Assembly: GCA_025459355.1 (NCBI GenBank)
Contig: JALOQS010000003.1
Span: 1-45,560 of the forward strand
Direction: 5' to 3'
From: Pirellula sp.
GTDB lineage: Bacteria > Planctomycetota > Planctomycetia > Pirellulales > Pirellulaceae
Length of the DNA stretch: 45,560 nucleotides
Shown here: piece after piece, positions 8,701 through 16,602 of the stretch
How the letters are laid out: each line of letters starts with the position of its first letter
Position numbering within the stretch: position 1 is the first letter of the stretch
Translations under genes and position numbers: made by a program
The notes under the pieces: generated by a model
Told to the model about the DNA's origin: nothing
Database searches by the model: none
What the model saw: the letters and a program-made list of their open reading frames with translations, nothing else

Positions 8701-10448
8701 CGGCGAACTTTGTGGGAACCGATACATTTACCTACACGGTACGCGACCAAACAGGAGCCACCTCCGTCGGAACCATCACCGTTCAAGTCACATCGGTCAA
8801 CGATCCCCCTGTAGCCAATGACGATAATGTAACAGCGAGAGCCGGCGATAACGCGTTGTTCCTAAACGTGCTGGGCAATGACACCATGGCACCCGATACC
8901 GGTGAGACACTACGAGTACTCAGTGTTAGCGCTGGCTCCGCAGGTGGCACGATTGCTGTTGCCAGCAGCGGTAATGGCGTCCTCTATACACCACGACTCG
9001 GATTCACAGGCGCTGAAACCTTTACTTATACATTGAGCGATGGTAACGGCGGTACCGATACCGCGACTGTAACGGTGACCGTCGGGCCTGCGGTCACTCC
9101 ACCAACCGTTGTCAACGACTCGTTCAATATTACCGAAGACGCTGCGACGGCTGAGTTCAACGTGCTCGCCAATGACACGCCAGCAGAAACGGGCAATACC
9201 CTTTCCATCATCAACGTCAACGCACCGCGTGGTACAGCAACGATTACCAGCAATGGCACGCGATTAAGCTTCCAGCCCGCTGCGAACGACACTGGAGTCG
9301 TGCTTGTAACCTACACCGCGAGAAGCAGCAACGGCGGTGTCGCGACTGGCACAGCAACCTTTACCATAGCTGCTGTCAACGATGCACCCAACGCGGTCGA
9401 TGATACGCTGCAAGCCATCTCGCAACCTAATCAGTCCCTCAACGTTTTAGCAAACGACGTTAATCCTGATGCAGGCGAAAATCTTACGATCACCGCTGTA
9501 ACCCAGCCCCCAACTGGTCAAGGAACGGTCTCAATCGCCTCCGATGGCAAGTCGCTGATTTACTCAGCACCTAACGTTGACTTTACCGGTAACGTTCAAT
9601 TCACTTACACCCTTGGCGATGGCTCGGGATTGACCGATACGGCCACCGTTGCGTTGAACGTTGTAAATTTCCGTCTTCGAAACGTTGGTGTTACGATCAA
9701 TAACACCGGTGTTGGCGGCGTAAATGCTTCGGCTGTTTTCGTGCCATCGGTCGGAGACACTTCGCCGGTCACGAAGCCTGTAACTACTGTTAATAACTCA
9801 CTGCAAGTTCAGAACATCGGTCCTGGTACAGTCCAGTTTACGATTCCCGCTCTACCGTTTCGGACCCAAGGGACCCAGCAAGTCTCCGTGACCTCTGCCT
9901 TTGATGATACGGATTCGATTTCAACCCCCGTTTCTGTCGGTGCTAGAGATGCGAGATTCTTTGACCTTCGCGACTTCATGGGGCAGAACATGCGGGCAGG
10001 GCTCGTGGTAGCGATTTCTCCTAACCGATCCGCACACTGGTATGAGAGCAGCGGTGGATGGTCGCAGTACTCCCAGGTTAACGTGCAGATGAACCAAGCT
10101 GCAAGTCAACTGACGGTTTCCGCTCGGTCACCTTCGAATCAACAAGTGTCGACGTCGCTCGCGATGACTGACAACCGAGTGCAAGTAAGAGCTACACAAG
10201 GTAGCGATATGCTCGTCCGCATCAACTCGGAACCAGCTGCGTTGTTCTCCTCGGCAACGACTTCAACGGCAGGCATCAGAGCCGAAGGCGAAGGTCCGAG
10301 CAACGCGAGCTTGAGCCCGCAATCTGTTGATGCTGCCATGCAGCAGATACGGGACACGGCTCAGTTTAACGTGCCGATGGATGACCTTGATACGATCGCT
10401 CGAAACGGTCAGTCCAATGGCGCTCGACGAGGATTTAGAGTGCGATAG
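5775..10448 (+). CDS. Giant exported protein: thioredoxin-like, cyclophilin, cohesin-like and cadherin/Ig-like repeats
   Basis: This is probably an envelope or extracellular protein. Numbered from ATG 5775, residues about 50-62 read FEPLETRQLMAADF, a planctomycete LEPRxLLA-type export motif after a basic stretch. Next comes a thioredoxin-like segment, FFGADWCPICTQQ, with the CxxC at C128 and C131. A cyclophilin-type peptidyl-prolyl isomerase domain spans about 265-410 and includes FHRVIDNFVLQAGDP and DSQFFITEG. Ig-like modules follow, then a cohesin-like region near 755-910 (AYLDLEFDPNLIEL), then four cadherin/Big_9-like repeats beginning near genomic 8524, 8800, 9108 and 9385 (motif NDxxxVxEDxxxxxxVLxNDT). 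The C terminus is unassigned. The frame opens at TTG 5649 and also has ATG 5763, so the start is uncertain. ATG 5775 puts a basic segment just before the export motif. Function is unknown; an extracellular folding or matrix role is a guess. Confidence 0.85.
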   Translation: MKRKSNVPKLASHPNSAIPRQEKRRLIASLLRRFFAEGDGRVNRPIHFEPLETRQLMAADFYQDASLYADTNVPTNSNVPAVFAQPMTTFGLMGEGEDDGEGENGQNLVEFAKALTQAGVRFFGADWCPICTQQKQLFEDGASFLPFIEVTNPDRTRNTVGVSENITQYPTWEFPNGSRVTGLQTLAQLSTQSGVAIPTTTGPTFTEIANQTVRFRQPLHIPVDAYDPAGGPLTITVSSSNPSAISAQMITDTKSLRLSVNNYGDMVFRLFESEATRPVQRIETLVNNGFYDQTASNKIIFHRVIDNFVLQAGDPTGTGSGGSTLGNFNDQFNTNLLHNRTGILSYAKSADDTNDSQFFITEGVQQHLDFNHSVFGQLIEGDSVREGISRTSVSNSRPVNEISIRDAEIFSDTENGLIRLIANGESGTSVITVQVRNASGQTFTRTFNVTAAADNTNGSPFLNSVTVPTTIPAGQATTVQLSATDKEGDAVRYTATRRGTVDYQFNVNENTGLLTVTPPANYSGPIEILVSATNASGTTTTQDKFDTQVLTFNVAAAPTLQPPTSVALTAETDSGVSNSDRITNSTATTFTVTGTTAGATVNLRVGTTVVGTAQASGSTTAVTANLVAQLGQGTHQIVATQTLNGVTTNPTSPISVTIDSVAPASIPANRLPTNANVGTTLQFDLTHPDEGNGLRYSFDSSPPGMSVNPTTGVITWTPLSTQVGPATVDLRLTDTAGNFVVQQFALVVAEAARVRVQLVPFDLQGNALTSLSIGQEFNLRVVVTDLRSTGDPEGDGVFSAYLDLEFDPNLIELVGTSPVTFSSDFRNGQRMPDASVPGFLDELGAFSNFNFGPGRDPQLLATIRMRAKASGQALFTTNPAETSGQGISVFKINGPVPSNLITFESRSLTVGTNFTVVNDVFSVPEDSANFALAPLANDTIVAGSGAVLTIQAVGASSQGATIAIANNGTGLTYRPAANFVGTDTFTYTVRDQTGATSVGTITVQVTSVNDPPVANDDNVTARAGDNALFLNVLGNDTMAPDTGETLRVLSVSAGSAGGTIAVASSGNGVLYTPRLGFTGAETFTYTLSDGNGGTDTATVTVTVGPAVTPPTVVNDSFNITEDAATAEFNVLANDTPAETGNTLSIINVNAPRGTATITSNGTRLSFQPAANDTGVVLVTYTARSSNGGVATGTATFTIAAVNDAPNAVDDTLQAISQPNQSLNVLANDVNPDAGENLTITAVTQPPTGQGTVSIASDGKSLIYSAPNVDFTGNVQFTYTLGDGSGLTDTATVALNVVNFRLRNVGVTINNTGVGGVNASAVFVPSVGDTSPVTKPVTTVNNSLQVQNIGPGTVQFTIPALPFRTQGTQQVSVTSAFDDTDSISTPVSVGARDARFFDLRDFMGQNMRAGLVVAISPNRSAHWYESSGGWSQYSQVNVQMNQAASQLTVSARSPSNQQVSTSLAMTDNRVQVRATQGSDMLVRINSEPAALFSSATTSTAGIRAEGEGPSNASLSPQSVDAAMQQIRDTAQFNVPMDDLDTIARNGQSNGARRGFRVR

Positions 10449-10495
10449 ATTTCAATCGACTGCGAATGCACTGACAAGCAAGTCAACCAGAGACC

Positions 10496-10521
10496 CATGC
10501 AATCAAACGATCGATTGCATG
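10496..10521. terminator. Hairpin between convergent genes
   Basis: Perfect 9-base arms CATGCAATC (10496-10504) and GATTGCATG (10513-10521) enclose an 8-base loop. The element lies between two convergent genes and contains the last codons and the TGA of the minus-strand peptidase gene. No run of T follows on either strand, so a classical intrinsic terminator is not shown. A bidirectional transcript-end or stability hairpin is possible. Confidence 0.4.
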
Positions 10522-11303
10522 TCGATCTGGTAGAACAGCAAGAGCAATTCGTATACGTTAGGATGGTATTGAGCGAATGCGTGGGGCTCTTGAAAAAACG
10601 CCTCGGTCGAAACAGCAAAGAATTCGCTTTCGCTGGTCAATCCGTAGTGGTCTATCCAGATTTGTCGCCCCGACGCAACGACCTGCTTGGCATGCTCGAA
10701 CTCTCGATGAAAGGCGGTCCGCCAATCCTCTTCGCCTACCCCAGCAGGTAGTGGCGGCAAACCATCCGCGATGGGGCCGTTGATCATATCGAGCTGGTGT
10801 GCAAACTCATGAAAGCCCAGATGCTGACCACCATTGCTACTCGATGATCCCGCAGACATCCCCTCCCAGTTCAAGATCACTGGGCCGCGATAAATGGTCT
10901 CTCCCGCTCGCACATACTCCCCTCCTAGATAGGTGCTATTCATGGTCAACAAACTCCCTCGGTCTGTCACTTCTGCGACATAGGGAGTCGGGTATACCAA
11001 GATGGTCTGCGTCTTGTCGTAATACCAATCGGGATAAGCTAACACCAACAACCCCGCAGATGCCGCCACCGACCACTGAACGGTTTCAGTGATCTGCATT
11101 CCGTTGCAACCTTCCCAGTTCTTTTCCGCTATGAAGACTCGGCTCCATCGCAATAAATGATCGCGATGCTTGGCCGATAAAAATCGTGCCTGCCATAGCC
11201 CCTGGTTGAGAAGCTGACTCTCTTTTTCGGAAGGCGTCTGCTCGAACAGTCGACGTCGCTTACCAAAGAGCCAGTCAAACACCTTACGTGCCCACCGGTT
11301 CAC
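10503..11303 (-). CDS. mtfA: Zinc-dependent peptidase of the MtfA family
   Basis: MtfA proteins are cytosolic gluzincin-like metallopeptidases; in Escherichia coli MtfA interacts with the Mlc repressor and affects sugar-phosphotransferase control. The zinc site is clear: HEFAHQLD with H165, E166 and H169, and the third ligand E234 in SEFFAVSTEAFFQEP. The 266-residue length and the N-terminal WLFGKRRR segment fit. Its start overlaps the end of the upstream MaoC-type gene by 20 bases on the same strand, so the two are probably translationally coupled. A functional link between them is not known to me. Confidence 0.9.
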   Translation of the reverse strand: MNRWARKVFDWLFGKRRRLFEQTPSEKESQLLNQGLWQARFLSAKHRDHLLRWSRVFIAEKNWEGCNGMQITETVQWSVAASAGLLVLAYPDWYYDKTQTILVYPTPYVAEVTDRGSLLTMNSTYLGGEYVRAGETIYRGPVILNWEGMSAGSSSSNGGQHLGFHEFAHQLDMINGPIADGLPPLPAGVGEEDWRTAFHREFEHAKQVVASGRQIWIDHYGLTSESEFFAVSTEAFFQEPHAFAQYHPNVYELLLLFYQIDMQSIV

Positions 11304-11832
11304 GAGGCGATTGTTCTACCTGCTGCGATTCTGCTCCACGACTCATCTCACCAAGGCGACTTCTCTGCAGACTCAACGGTACCTTGCGAGATACCAGCGT
11401 CACAAAAATACCTTCTTGAACGGTCTGTCCGTCTTGGTTGATAAGCTTTCGGTGCCAATGCACTTCACCATGCCTACGACCATGCGGCTTCAAGTCCAGA
11501 ATCTCGGTCAAGACATGCACCCGGTCTCCAATGTATACCGGTTTAGTGAACGACCACGAACGTATACTGACGAACGCACTGGTGAGCACTCTCGGGGCAA
11601 CGGAACTGAGCCCAGCCAAAAACGAGATTCCCAACAATCCATGTGCGATCGGTTTGCCAAACGGACCTTCGGCGGCAAAAACGGGATCGGTGTGAAGCGG
11701 GTCTCGATCTCCGGTTAGGTCAGCGAACTGCTGAATATCGTCTTCCGTCACAATCCGCGAAGCACTGATCCAGCTGTCGCCTAACTGTAATTCTTCGAAA
11801 CCCAACGGTAGTACTGATTGGTTCATATTCAC
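11284..11832 (-). CDS. MaoC-type (R)-specific enoyl hydratase / dehydratase
   Basis: This is a single hotdog-fold enzyme that would hydrate or dehydrate acyl thioesters. The signature is FADLTGDRDPLHTDP followed by PIAHGLLG, matching the MaoC pattern with catalytic Asp and His in TGDxxPLH. Length is 182 residues, with a polar C-terminal tail that is probably disordered. ATG 11832 opens the frame and the family core begins about 25 residues later. It is the first gene of a two-gene unit with mtfA. It could act on acyl chains from the lipid locus about 4 kb away, but nothing in the sequence shows this. Confidence 0.85.
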   Translation of the reverse strand: MNMNQSVLPLGFEELQLGDSWISASRIVTEDDIQQFADLTGDRDPLHTDPVFAAEGPFGKPIAHGLLGISFLAGLSSVAPRVLTSAFVSIRSWSFTKPVYIGDRVHVLTEILDLKPHGRRHGEVHWHRKLINQDGQTVQEGIFVTLVSRKVPLSLQRSRLGEMSRGAESQQVEQSPREPVGT

Positions 11833-12327
11833 TCTGGAGAACTTTAGTTCATTTCCAAAACCGCTGGCGGAATTGTCAATGCCTCATGTTTTTTTCGCAA
11901 CCCCTTGAGAATCGATAATGTCCGGAAAACCTCGTTTGGTAGTCTATGCCCCCGCCAATCCGGCAACCTCTACGTGATCCACACAAATTACCAACGGTTT
12001 TTTCTATCGATTCCCCGGCGTCGAGCTGGCAAAGATCTATAGTAACTCTAGGGAGACATTCAGCGATTTTTTAGCCCTGTGTCAGGCTTTTCGCACAAAA
12101 AGCGGCTCAAAGCCGTTTCGCCTCAGCTTGCCACCTGACAAAATAGATTAGACTTTTGGTTTCGCAACTCATGGAAATCAACGAAGCGATTATCTAAAAT
12201 GGGGCAAGGTGAGAAGAGGAGTAGACCGAAATGACTCGTCGAAAAAACGTTGTTTGTATCCGGTTTAGACCCTGCGAGCCTGTCGTAGGAGTGACCTATT
12301 GGTTCGCAAATCGTTGTAGTTGTTAGT
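11833..12327. other. Divergent intergenic region between the MaoC-type gene and the XylR-like gene
   Basis: About 495 bases without a supported gene. It should hold promoters for both flanking genes. A minus-strand 104-codon frame at 12123-12437 overlaps the regulator gene and looks like noise. The main structure I see is the terminator-like hairpin at 12100-12118. Confidence 0.5.
12100..12118 (-). terminator. Intrinsic-terminator-like hairpin read on the minus strand
   Basis: The arms AAGCGGCT and AGCCGTTT pair over eight positions with one G-U, around a 3-base loop (CAA). Read on the minus strand the stem is followed by a run of five T, as in a Rho-independent terminator. No annotated minus-strand gene ends here, so it may end a leader, an antisense transcript or an unrecognised small RNA, or be chance. 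Confidence 0.4.
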
Positions 12328-13551
12328 TTGAACTTGATTCCCGTTTTGGTTCCCCCCCTAGCAAACGATAACACCGTTGTGATTGAAACCATACGAAAAC
12401 CGAGACGCCGCGTTGTCCTGCTCGTGGAGACCTCCACCTCCTACGGAAGAAGCCTGCTTTCGGGGATTGTGAGATTCGTTCGCATGCACGACGATTGGTC
12501 GCTATATCTCGAACAACGCGACCTCACTGCGAGCCCGCCTACATGGCTCTCCGATTGGCGTGGCGATGGAATTATCTCTCGCGTGACGACCCCCGGCCTG
12601 GTCGAAACCGTCGCTAAGACCGGTGTGCCTGTCGTGGACCTAACCGATCGATTTTGCCGCAGCGGACTACCTTTGGTTCGCACCGATGATGAACTCGTCG
12701 GGAGAATGGCGGCCGAACACCTTATCGAGCGTGGCTTTAAGCGTTTCGGTTTTGTCGGCTTTCCTCATGAAGCATGGTCAGCCCGAAGACTTAGCGGTTT
12801 TCAAAGCTACCTCGCCGAATATGGCCACACCTGCAACATTCATAACTCCGTTTGGCTCGATCAACATCAATCGACTTGGGACACGGAGCGGGATAGATTA
12901 GCCGATTGGGTCCGGAACCTGGACATGCCTTGCGGAATCATGGCTTGCAATGATGTCTGCGGTCACAATGTGCTGGCCGTCTGCAATCAAGAAGGCTTAG
13001 CCGTACCCGAAGAAACCGCCGTCGTAGGAGTTGATAATGATGAACTTCTTTGTCGCGCCTGTGACCCGGCCTTGTCGAGTGTCATGGTTAACGCAGAAGG
13101 TGCTGGTTACCGTGCTGCCGAACTTTTGGCAACTCTAATGGATGGCAACACCCCCAAGGATTCAGAACAAATCATTGCACCGTTGGGGGTCTCGGTTCGT
13201 CAATCAACCGACGTGGTGGCAATCGAAGACCCAACCATCGCAACGGCCTTGCAGTATATCCGTCAAAATGCTTGCAGAGGCATCAGCGTAGATGATGTTC
13301 TGAAAAACGCATCGCTATCTCGTAGCTCCCTCGAACGCAAAGTCAGAAAACATCTCGGGCGAACCCCACAAGAAGAAATCCGCCATGTCCAAGTGAAACG
13401 AGCTAAAGAACTCCTCACTACCACCGATTTGTCCGCAGAAAAAATTGCCAGTTTGTGTGGCTTTGAACACTCCGAATACATGTATGTCGTCTTCAAGCGA
13501 CATGTTGGTATGACCCCAGGTGAATTCCGTACGCGATCCCTACAGGGCTAA
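12328..13551 (+). CDS. XylR-like transcriptional regulator (LacI-type sensor plus AraC-type DNA-binding domain)
   Basis: This one-component sugar-responsive regulator has the domain order of the XylR (AraC class) family common in planctomycetes. A periplasmic-binding-protein-like sensor covers about residues 28-290 (VVLLVETSTSYGRSLL at its start; GIMACNDVCGHNVL in the cofactor/ligand lobe). An AraC-type double helix-turn-helix covers about 300-400 (ISVDDVLKNASLSRSSLER and AEKIASLCGFEHSEYMYVVF). The frame opens at TTG 12328. GTG 12379, which begins VIETIRKPRRR, gives a more usual N terminus, so the start is uncertain. The secreted GH2 enzyme follows 68 bases downstream and is a plausible target. 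Confidence 0.88.
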   Translation: MNLIPVLVPPLANDNTVVIETIRKPRRRVVLLVETSTSYGRSLLSGIVRFVRMHDDWSLYLEQRDLTASPPTWLSDWRGDGIISRVTTPGLVETVAKTGVPVVDLTDRFCRSGLPLVRTDDELVGRMAAEHLIERGFKRFGFVGFPHEAWSARRLSGFQSYLAEYGHTCNIHNSVWLDQHQSTWDTERDRLADWVRNLDMPCGIMACNDVCGHNVLAVCNQEGLAVPEETAVVGVDNDELLCRACDPALSSVMVNAEGAGYRAAELLATLMDGNTPKDSEQIIAPLGVSVRQSTDVVAIEDPTIATALQYIRQNACRGISVDDVLKNASLSRSSLERKVRKHLGRTPQEEIRHVQVKRAKELLTTTDLSAEKIASLCGFEHSEYMYVVFKRHVGMTPGEFRTRSLQG

Positions 13552-13619
13552 CGCGACGGCTCGTTCGCTCCCTCCTCACAACGATTCAATCCTCCCTTCA
13601 CTCGCAAGTAGGCAACTAC

Positions 13620-15908
13620 ATGAAAATCCTCTCCATGGCGCTCGGCGCTATCCTGCTGATGAGCCAATCACTCCTGGCACAAATCGAACTCCAAGACTCT
13701 TGGAAATTCACTCTCGATGCTCCTGCGGATGCTTGGACGAAGCCATCCTTTGATGACGCGACCTGGAAAGAGGGGAATGGCGGCTTTGGAACCGCCGGTA
13801 CGCCAGGCGCTCGACTCGGCACTCGCTGGCAAACCAAAACCATTTGGCTAAGAAAGACCTTTGAAGTCACGGAGATTCCGAGCGATATTGCGTTGCTCAT
13901 GCATCACGATGAAGATGTTGTGGTCTACCTCAACGGCCAAAAACTCGCTGAACAAAAAGGGTACACGACCGATTATAAAGTGCTCCCAATCAACTCTGAG
14001 CAAAAGAAAATCTTGCTCGCCAAAGGCAAAAATCTACTTGCCGTCCATTGCACACAAACCGGTGGCGGACAGTACATTGACGTTCACGTTGTCGACGCCA
14101 ACAATGTGCCAACACTGCCACCCGCCATGGGATCGCTGAAGCCAATCGATACAAAACTTACCACCACATGGGGCAACGAACTGACCGCCGACAACGCTTG
14201 GACCGAGTATCCTCGCCCTCAATTAGTGCGCAACCAATGGACCAACCTCAATGGCCATTGGAACTACGCAATCTCGCCAGCCATCAACAAAACCATCCCC
14301 TCGGATTGGGCGGGCAAAATACTTGTCCCGTTCAGCTTAGAATCGAAACTCGGAGGTGTTCAACGACTCCTGCAACCCACCGAAGCTCTCTGGTATCACC
14401 GAACCTTTGAAGTCGACAAACTCAACGGCGAGCGACTGCTACTTCACTTCGAAGCGGTCGATTACCTTTGCGAAGTCATGGTAAATGGAAAGTCGGTTGG
14501 GACTCATCAAGGTGGCAGCACTCCGTTTAGCTTTGATGTGACGGATTCCGTCAAGGCCGGTTCGAACGATCTCGTCGTTCGCGTTGAAGACAAAACAATG
14601 GGATTTCAATTACAAGGTAAACAACGACCCAATCCAGAAGGGATCTGGTACACGCAAGTGTCCGGGATATGGCAAACCGTTTGGATGGAACGCGTTCCAC
14701 AGAACTATCTTCGCGATATCAAAATCGCGACCGAAGCGACTAAGGGAACTATCCGCGTTCAACCAATCTTGAGTAGCAATAACGCTGGTCAAAAAATCCG
14801 CCTTGTCGTAAAAGATGGTGATAAAGTTGCGGCCGAAAAGGTCGGGCCTGCTGAAGCTGTTGAAGTTGCCATCTCGAATGCCAAGCTTTGGACTCCTGCA
14901 TCTCCATTCCTTTATCAACTTGAGGTCACATTGCTTGACGCAAACGACAAGGCTTTAGACCAAGTCTCGTCGTACGCTGGTATTCGTACCGTTGGTAAAG
15001 CTCAAGATAAAGATGGTCACTGGCGATTCACGTTGAACGGTGAGTTTATCTTCCACTGGGGACCACTCGATCAAGGCTGGTGGCCAGACGGACTACTTAC
15101 ACCTCCTTCCGACGAAGCGATGTTGTACGACATCGAGTTTCTAAAAGAGGCAGGCTTTAACATGATTCGAAAACATATCAAGGTGGAACCTCGTCGGTAT
15201 TACTACCATTGCGATCGCCTCGGGATGATGCTCTGGCAAGATCAAGTGAGCGGGGCCGTGAATCCACCATGGACTCGACTTGCCCCCAATCCAACCGATG
15301 CCCAATGGACCGATGAAGCTCATGCACAGTACATGCTAGAGCTCGATCGCATGGTCAACAATCTGGAAAATCATCCGTCGATTGTTGTCTGGGTTCCCTT
15401 TAATGAAGCTTGGGGACAACACCGCACGGTCGCCGTAGGAGAATGGATGGTCAAACGCGATCCTTCTCGCTTGGTCAACATTGCTAGTGGTGGAAACTTC
15501 TGGCCTGTCGGGGATGTGGCCGACGAGCATAACTATCCCGATCCAGCTTTCCCATTTAATCAAGATCGATTCAAAGCTTACGTTAAGGTCGTCGGCGAGT
15601 TTGGTGGTCATGGTTTCCCGATCAAGAATCATCTTTGGGACACGGAAGCTAACAACTGGGGCTATGGCGATCTACCTAAAACGGAACAAGAGTATCGCGA
15701 TCGCTACGTTCGAACGTTCAATCAGTTGATGGAGCTTCGCAAACGTGGAATTGCAGCTGGTGTTTATACGCAAACGACCGACGTCGAAGGTGAGATTAAC
15801 GGATTGATCACTTACGACCGCAGGGTCATCAAAATTCCAGCCAAGGAGTTGAAAGCGTTGCATGCTCCTGTTGAGGATGCCGATCCCAAACCACGGTCCG
15901 CTCCTTAA
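13620..15908 (+). CDS. Secreted glycoside hydrolase family 2 protein (beta-galactosidase/glucuronidase-like)
   Basis: This is an exported enzyme of the GH2 clan (retaining beta-glycosidases). A Sec signal peptide covers residues 1-21 (hydrophobic core, ending LLA). An extra N-terminal beta-sandwich, about 25-155, resembles carbohydrate-binding modules (VVVYLNGQKLAE). The GH2 sugar-binding domain (YLCEVMVNGKSVGTHQGG) comes next, then an Ig-like domain and the TIM barrel (about 470-740). The acid/base residue is E596 in VPFNEAWGQH and the predicted nucleophile is E660 in VVGEFGGHG. Length is 762 residues. The ATG is fixed by the signal peptide. The substrate cannot be named from sequence. The upstream XylR-like regulator suggests induction by a sugar. 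Confidence 0.9.
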   Translation: MKILSMALGAILLMSQSLLAQIELQDSWKFTLDAPADAWTKPSFDDATWKEGNGGFGTAGTPGARLGTRWQTKTIWLRKTFEVTEIPSDIALLMHHDEDVVVYLNGQKLAEQKGYTTDYKVLPINSEQKKILLAKGKNLLAVHCTQTGGGQYIDVHVVDANNVPTLPPAMGSLKPIDTKLTTTWGNELTADNAWTEYPRPQLVRNQWTNLNGHWNYAISPAINKTIPSDWAGKILVPFSLESKLGGVQRLLQPTEALWYHRTFEVDKLNGERLLLHFEAVDYLCEVMVNGKSVGTHQGGSTPFSFDVTDSVKAGSNDLVVRVEDKTMGFQLQGKQRPNPEGIWYTQVSGIWQTVWMERVPQNYLRDIKIATEATKGTIRVQPILSSNNAGQKIRLVVKDGDKVAAEKVGPAEAVEVAISNAKLWTPASPFLYQLEVTLLDANDKALDQVSSYAGIRTVGKAQDKDGHWRFTLNGEFIFHWGPLDQGWWPDGLLTPPSDEAMLYDIEFLKEAGFNMIRKHIKVEPRRYYYHCDRLGMMLWQDQVSGAVNPPWTRLAPNPTDAQWTDEAHAQYMLELDRMVNNLENHPSIVVWVPFNEAWGQHRTVAVGEWMVKRDPSRLVNIASGGNFWPVGDVADEHNYPDPAFPFNQDRFKAYVKVVGEFGGHGFPIKNHLWDTEANNWGYGDLPKTEQEYRDRYVRTFNQLMELRKRGIAAGVYTQTTDVEGEINGLITYDRRVIKIPAKELKALHAPVEDADPKPRSAP

Positions 15909-15931
15909 CTAACTCTACAAACTTCGCTTGA

Positions 15932-16582
15932 ATGTCTAACTCGTTAACTCAACGATTGTTTCCTAGCGGTGTTATCCTGGAAACACTCGAAGACCTCTCA
16001 CGGGCAGAGCCTTTGACTGCCCGGGAGCTACAACTCGTATCTAAGGCTGTACCGAAACGAGTTGACGAGTTTCGCGCGGGCCGACATTGTGCACGACATG
16101 CGCTACGCAAGCTCGGGATTGAAAATTTCGAACTGCTCAAAGGCCCTAATCGCGAGCCAATTTGGCCCGCAGGAGTGGTCGGTAGTATCTCTCACAGCGA
16201 AAAGTACGCCGCCGCTGCCGTCGCCTCTTCGAAGGTGGTCAAATCCCTCGGGATCGATATCGAACGTGCCAAACCACTCGCCGACGGACTGTGTCATACC
16301 ATTGCGACTCCAGACGAGATTCGGATGGTTACCACTCTGCCGGGTGACCGACCATGGGACACGCTTCTTTTCAGTGCAAAGGAATCCTTCTATAAAGCGT
16401 GGTTCCCTCTGACCAGAAAAGTCCTCGAGTTTCACGATGTTCGAGTTGACATTGAGCCAATAGCTGAGCGATTTCGAATCCAAATCCTAAAGGAGGAGTA
16501 CCCTCCACTAAACATCATCGGACGGTTCGTCTTCACAGAGGATATGATCTGGACCTCTGCTACCGTTCAACACTGCGACTGA
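15932..16582 (+). CDS. 4'-phosphopantetheinyl transferase (Sfp/EntD superfamily)
   Basis: This enzyme transfers the phosphopantetheine arm of coenzyme A to the conserved serine of carrier proteins, turning apo-ACP into holo-ACP. The motifs are in order: GSISHS (84-89, with H88), GIDIE (107-111, Mg2+ ligands D109 and E111) and FSAKESFYK (147-155, with E151 and K155). Length is 216 residues, typical of the EntD-like branch. It starts 23 bases after the GH2 stop on the same strand. The ACP array and synthase lie 15 kb downstream, and this is the only carrier-protein-activating enzyme visible, so it is the natural partner of the triple-ACP protein. Confidence 0.92.
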   Translation: MSNSLTQRLFPSGVILETLEDLSRAEPLTARELQLVSKAVPKRVDEFRAGRHCARHALRKLGIENFELLKGPNREPIWPAGVVGSISHSEKYAAAAVASSKVVKSLGIDIERAKPLADGLCHTIATPDEIRMVTTLPGDRPWDTLLFSAKESFYKAWFPLTRKVLEFHDVRVDIEPIAERFRIQILKEEYPPLNIIGRFVFTEDMIWTSATVQHCD

Positions 16583-16602
16583 GCGATCCCGTCAGAGCAA
16601 CT

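Noticed and set aside
12123-12437. 104-codon minus-strand frame overlapping the XylR-like gene
   Set aside because: It overlaps the well-supported regulator gene, and its sequence is low in complexity with no domain.
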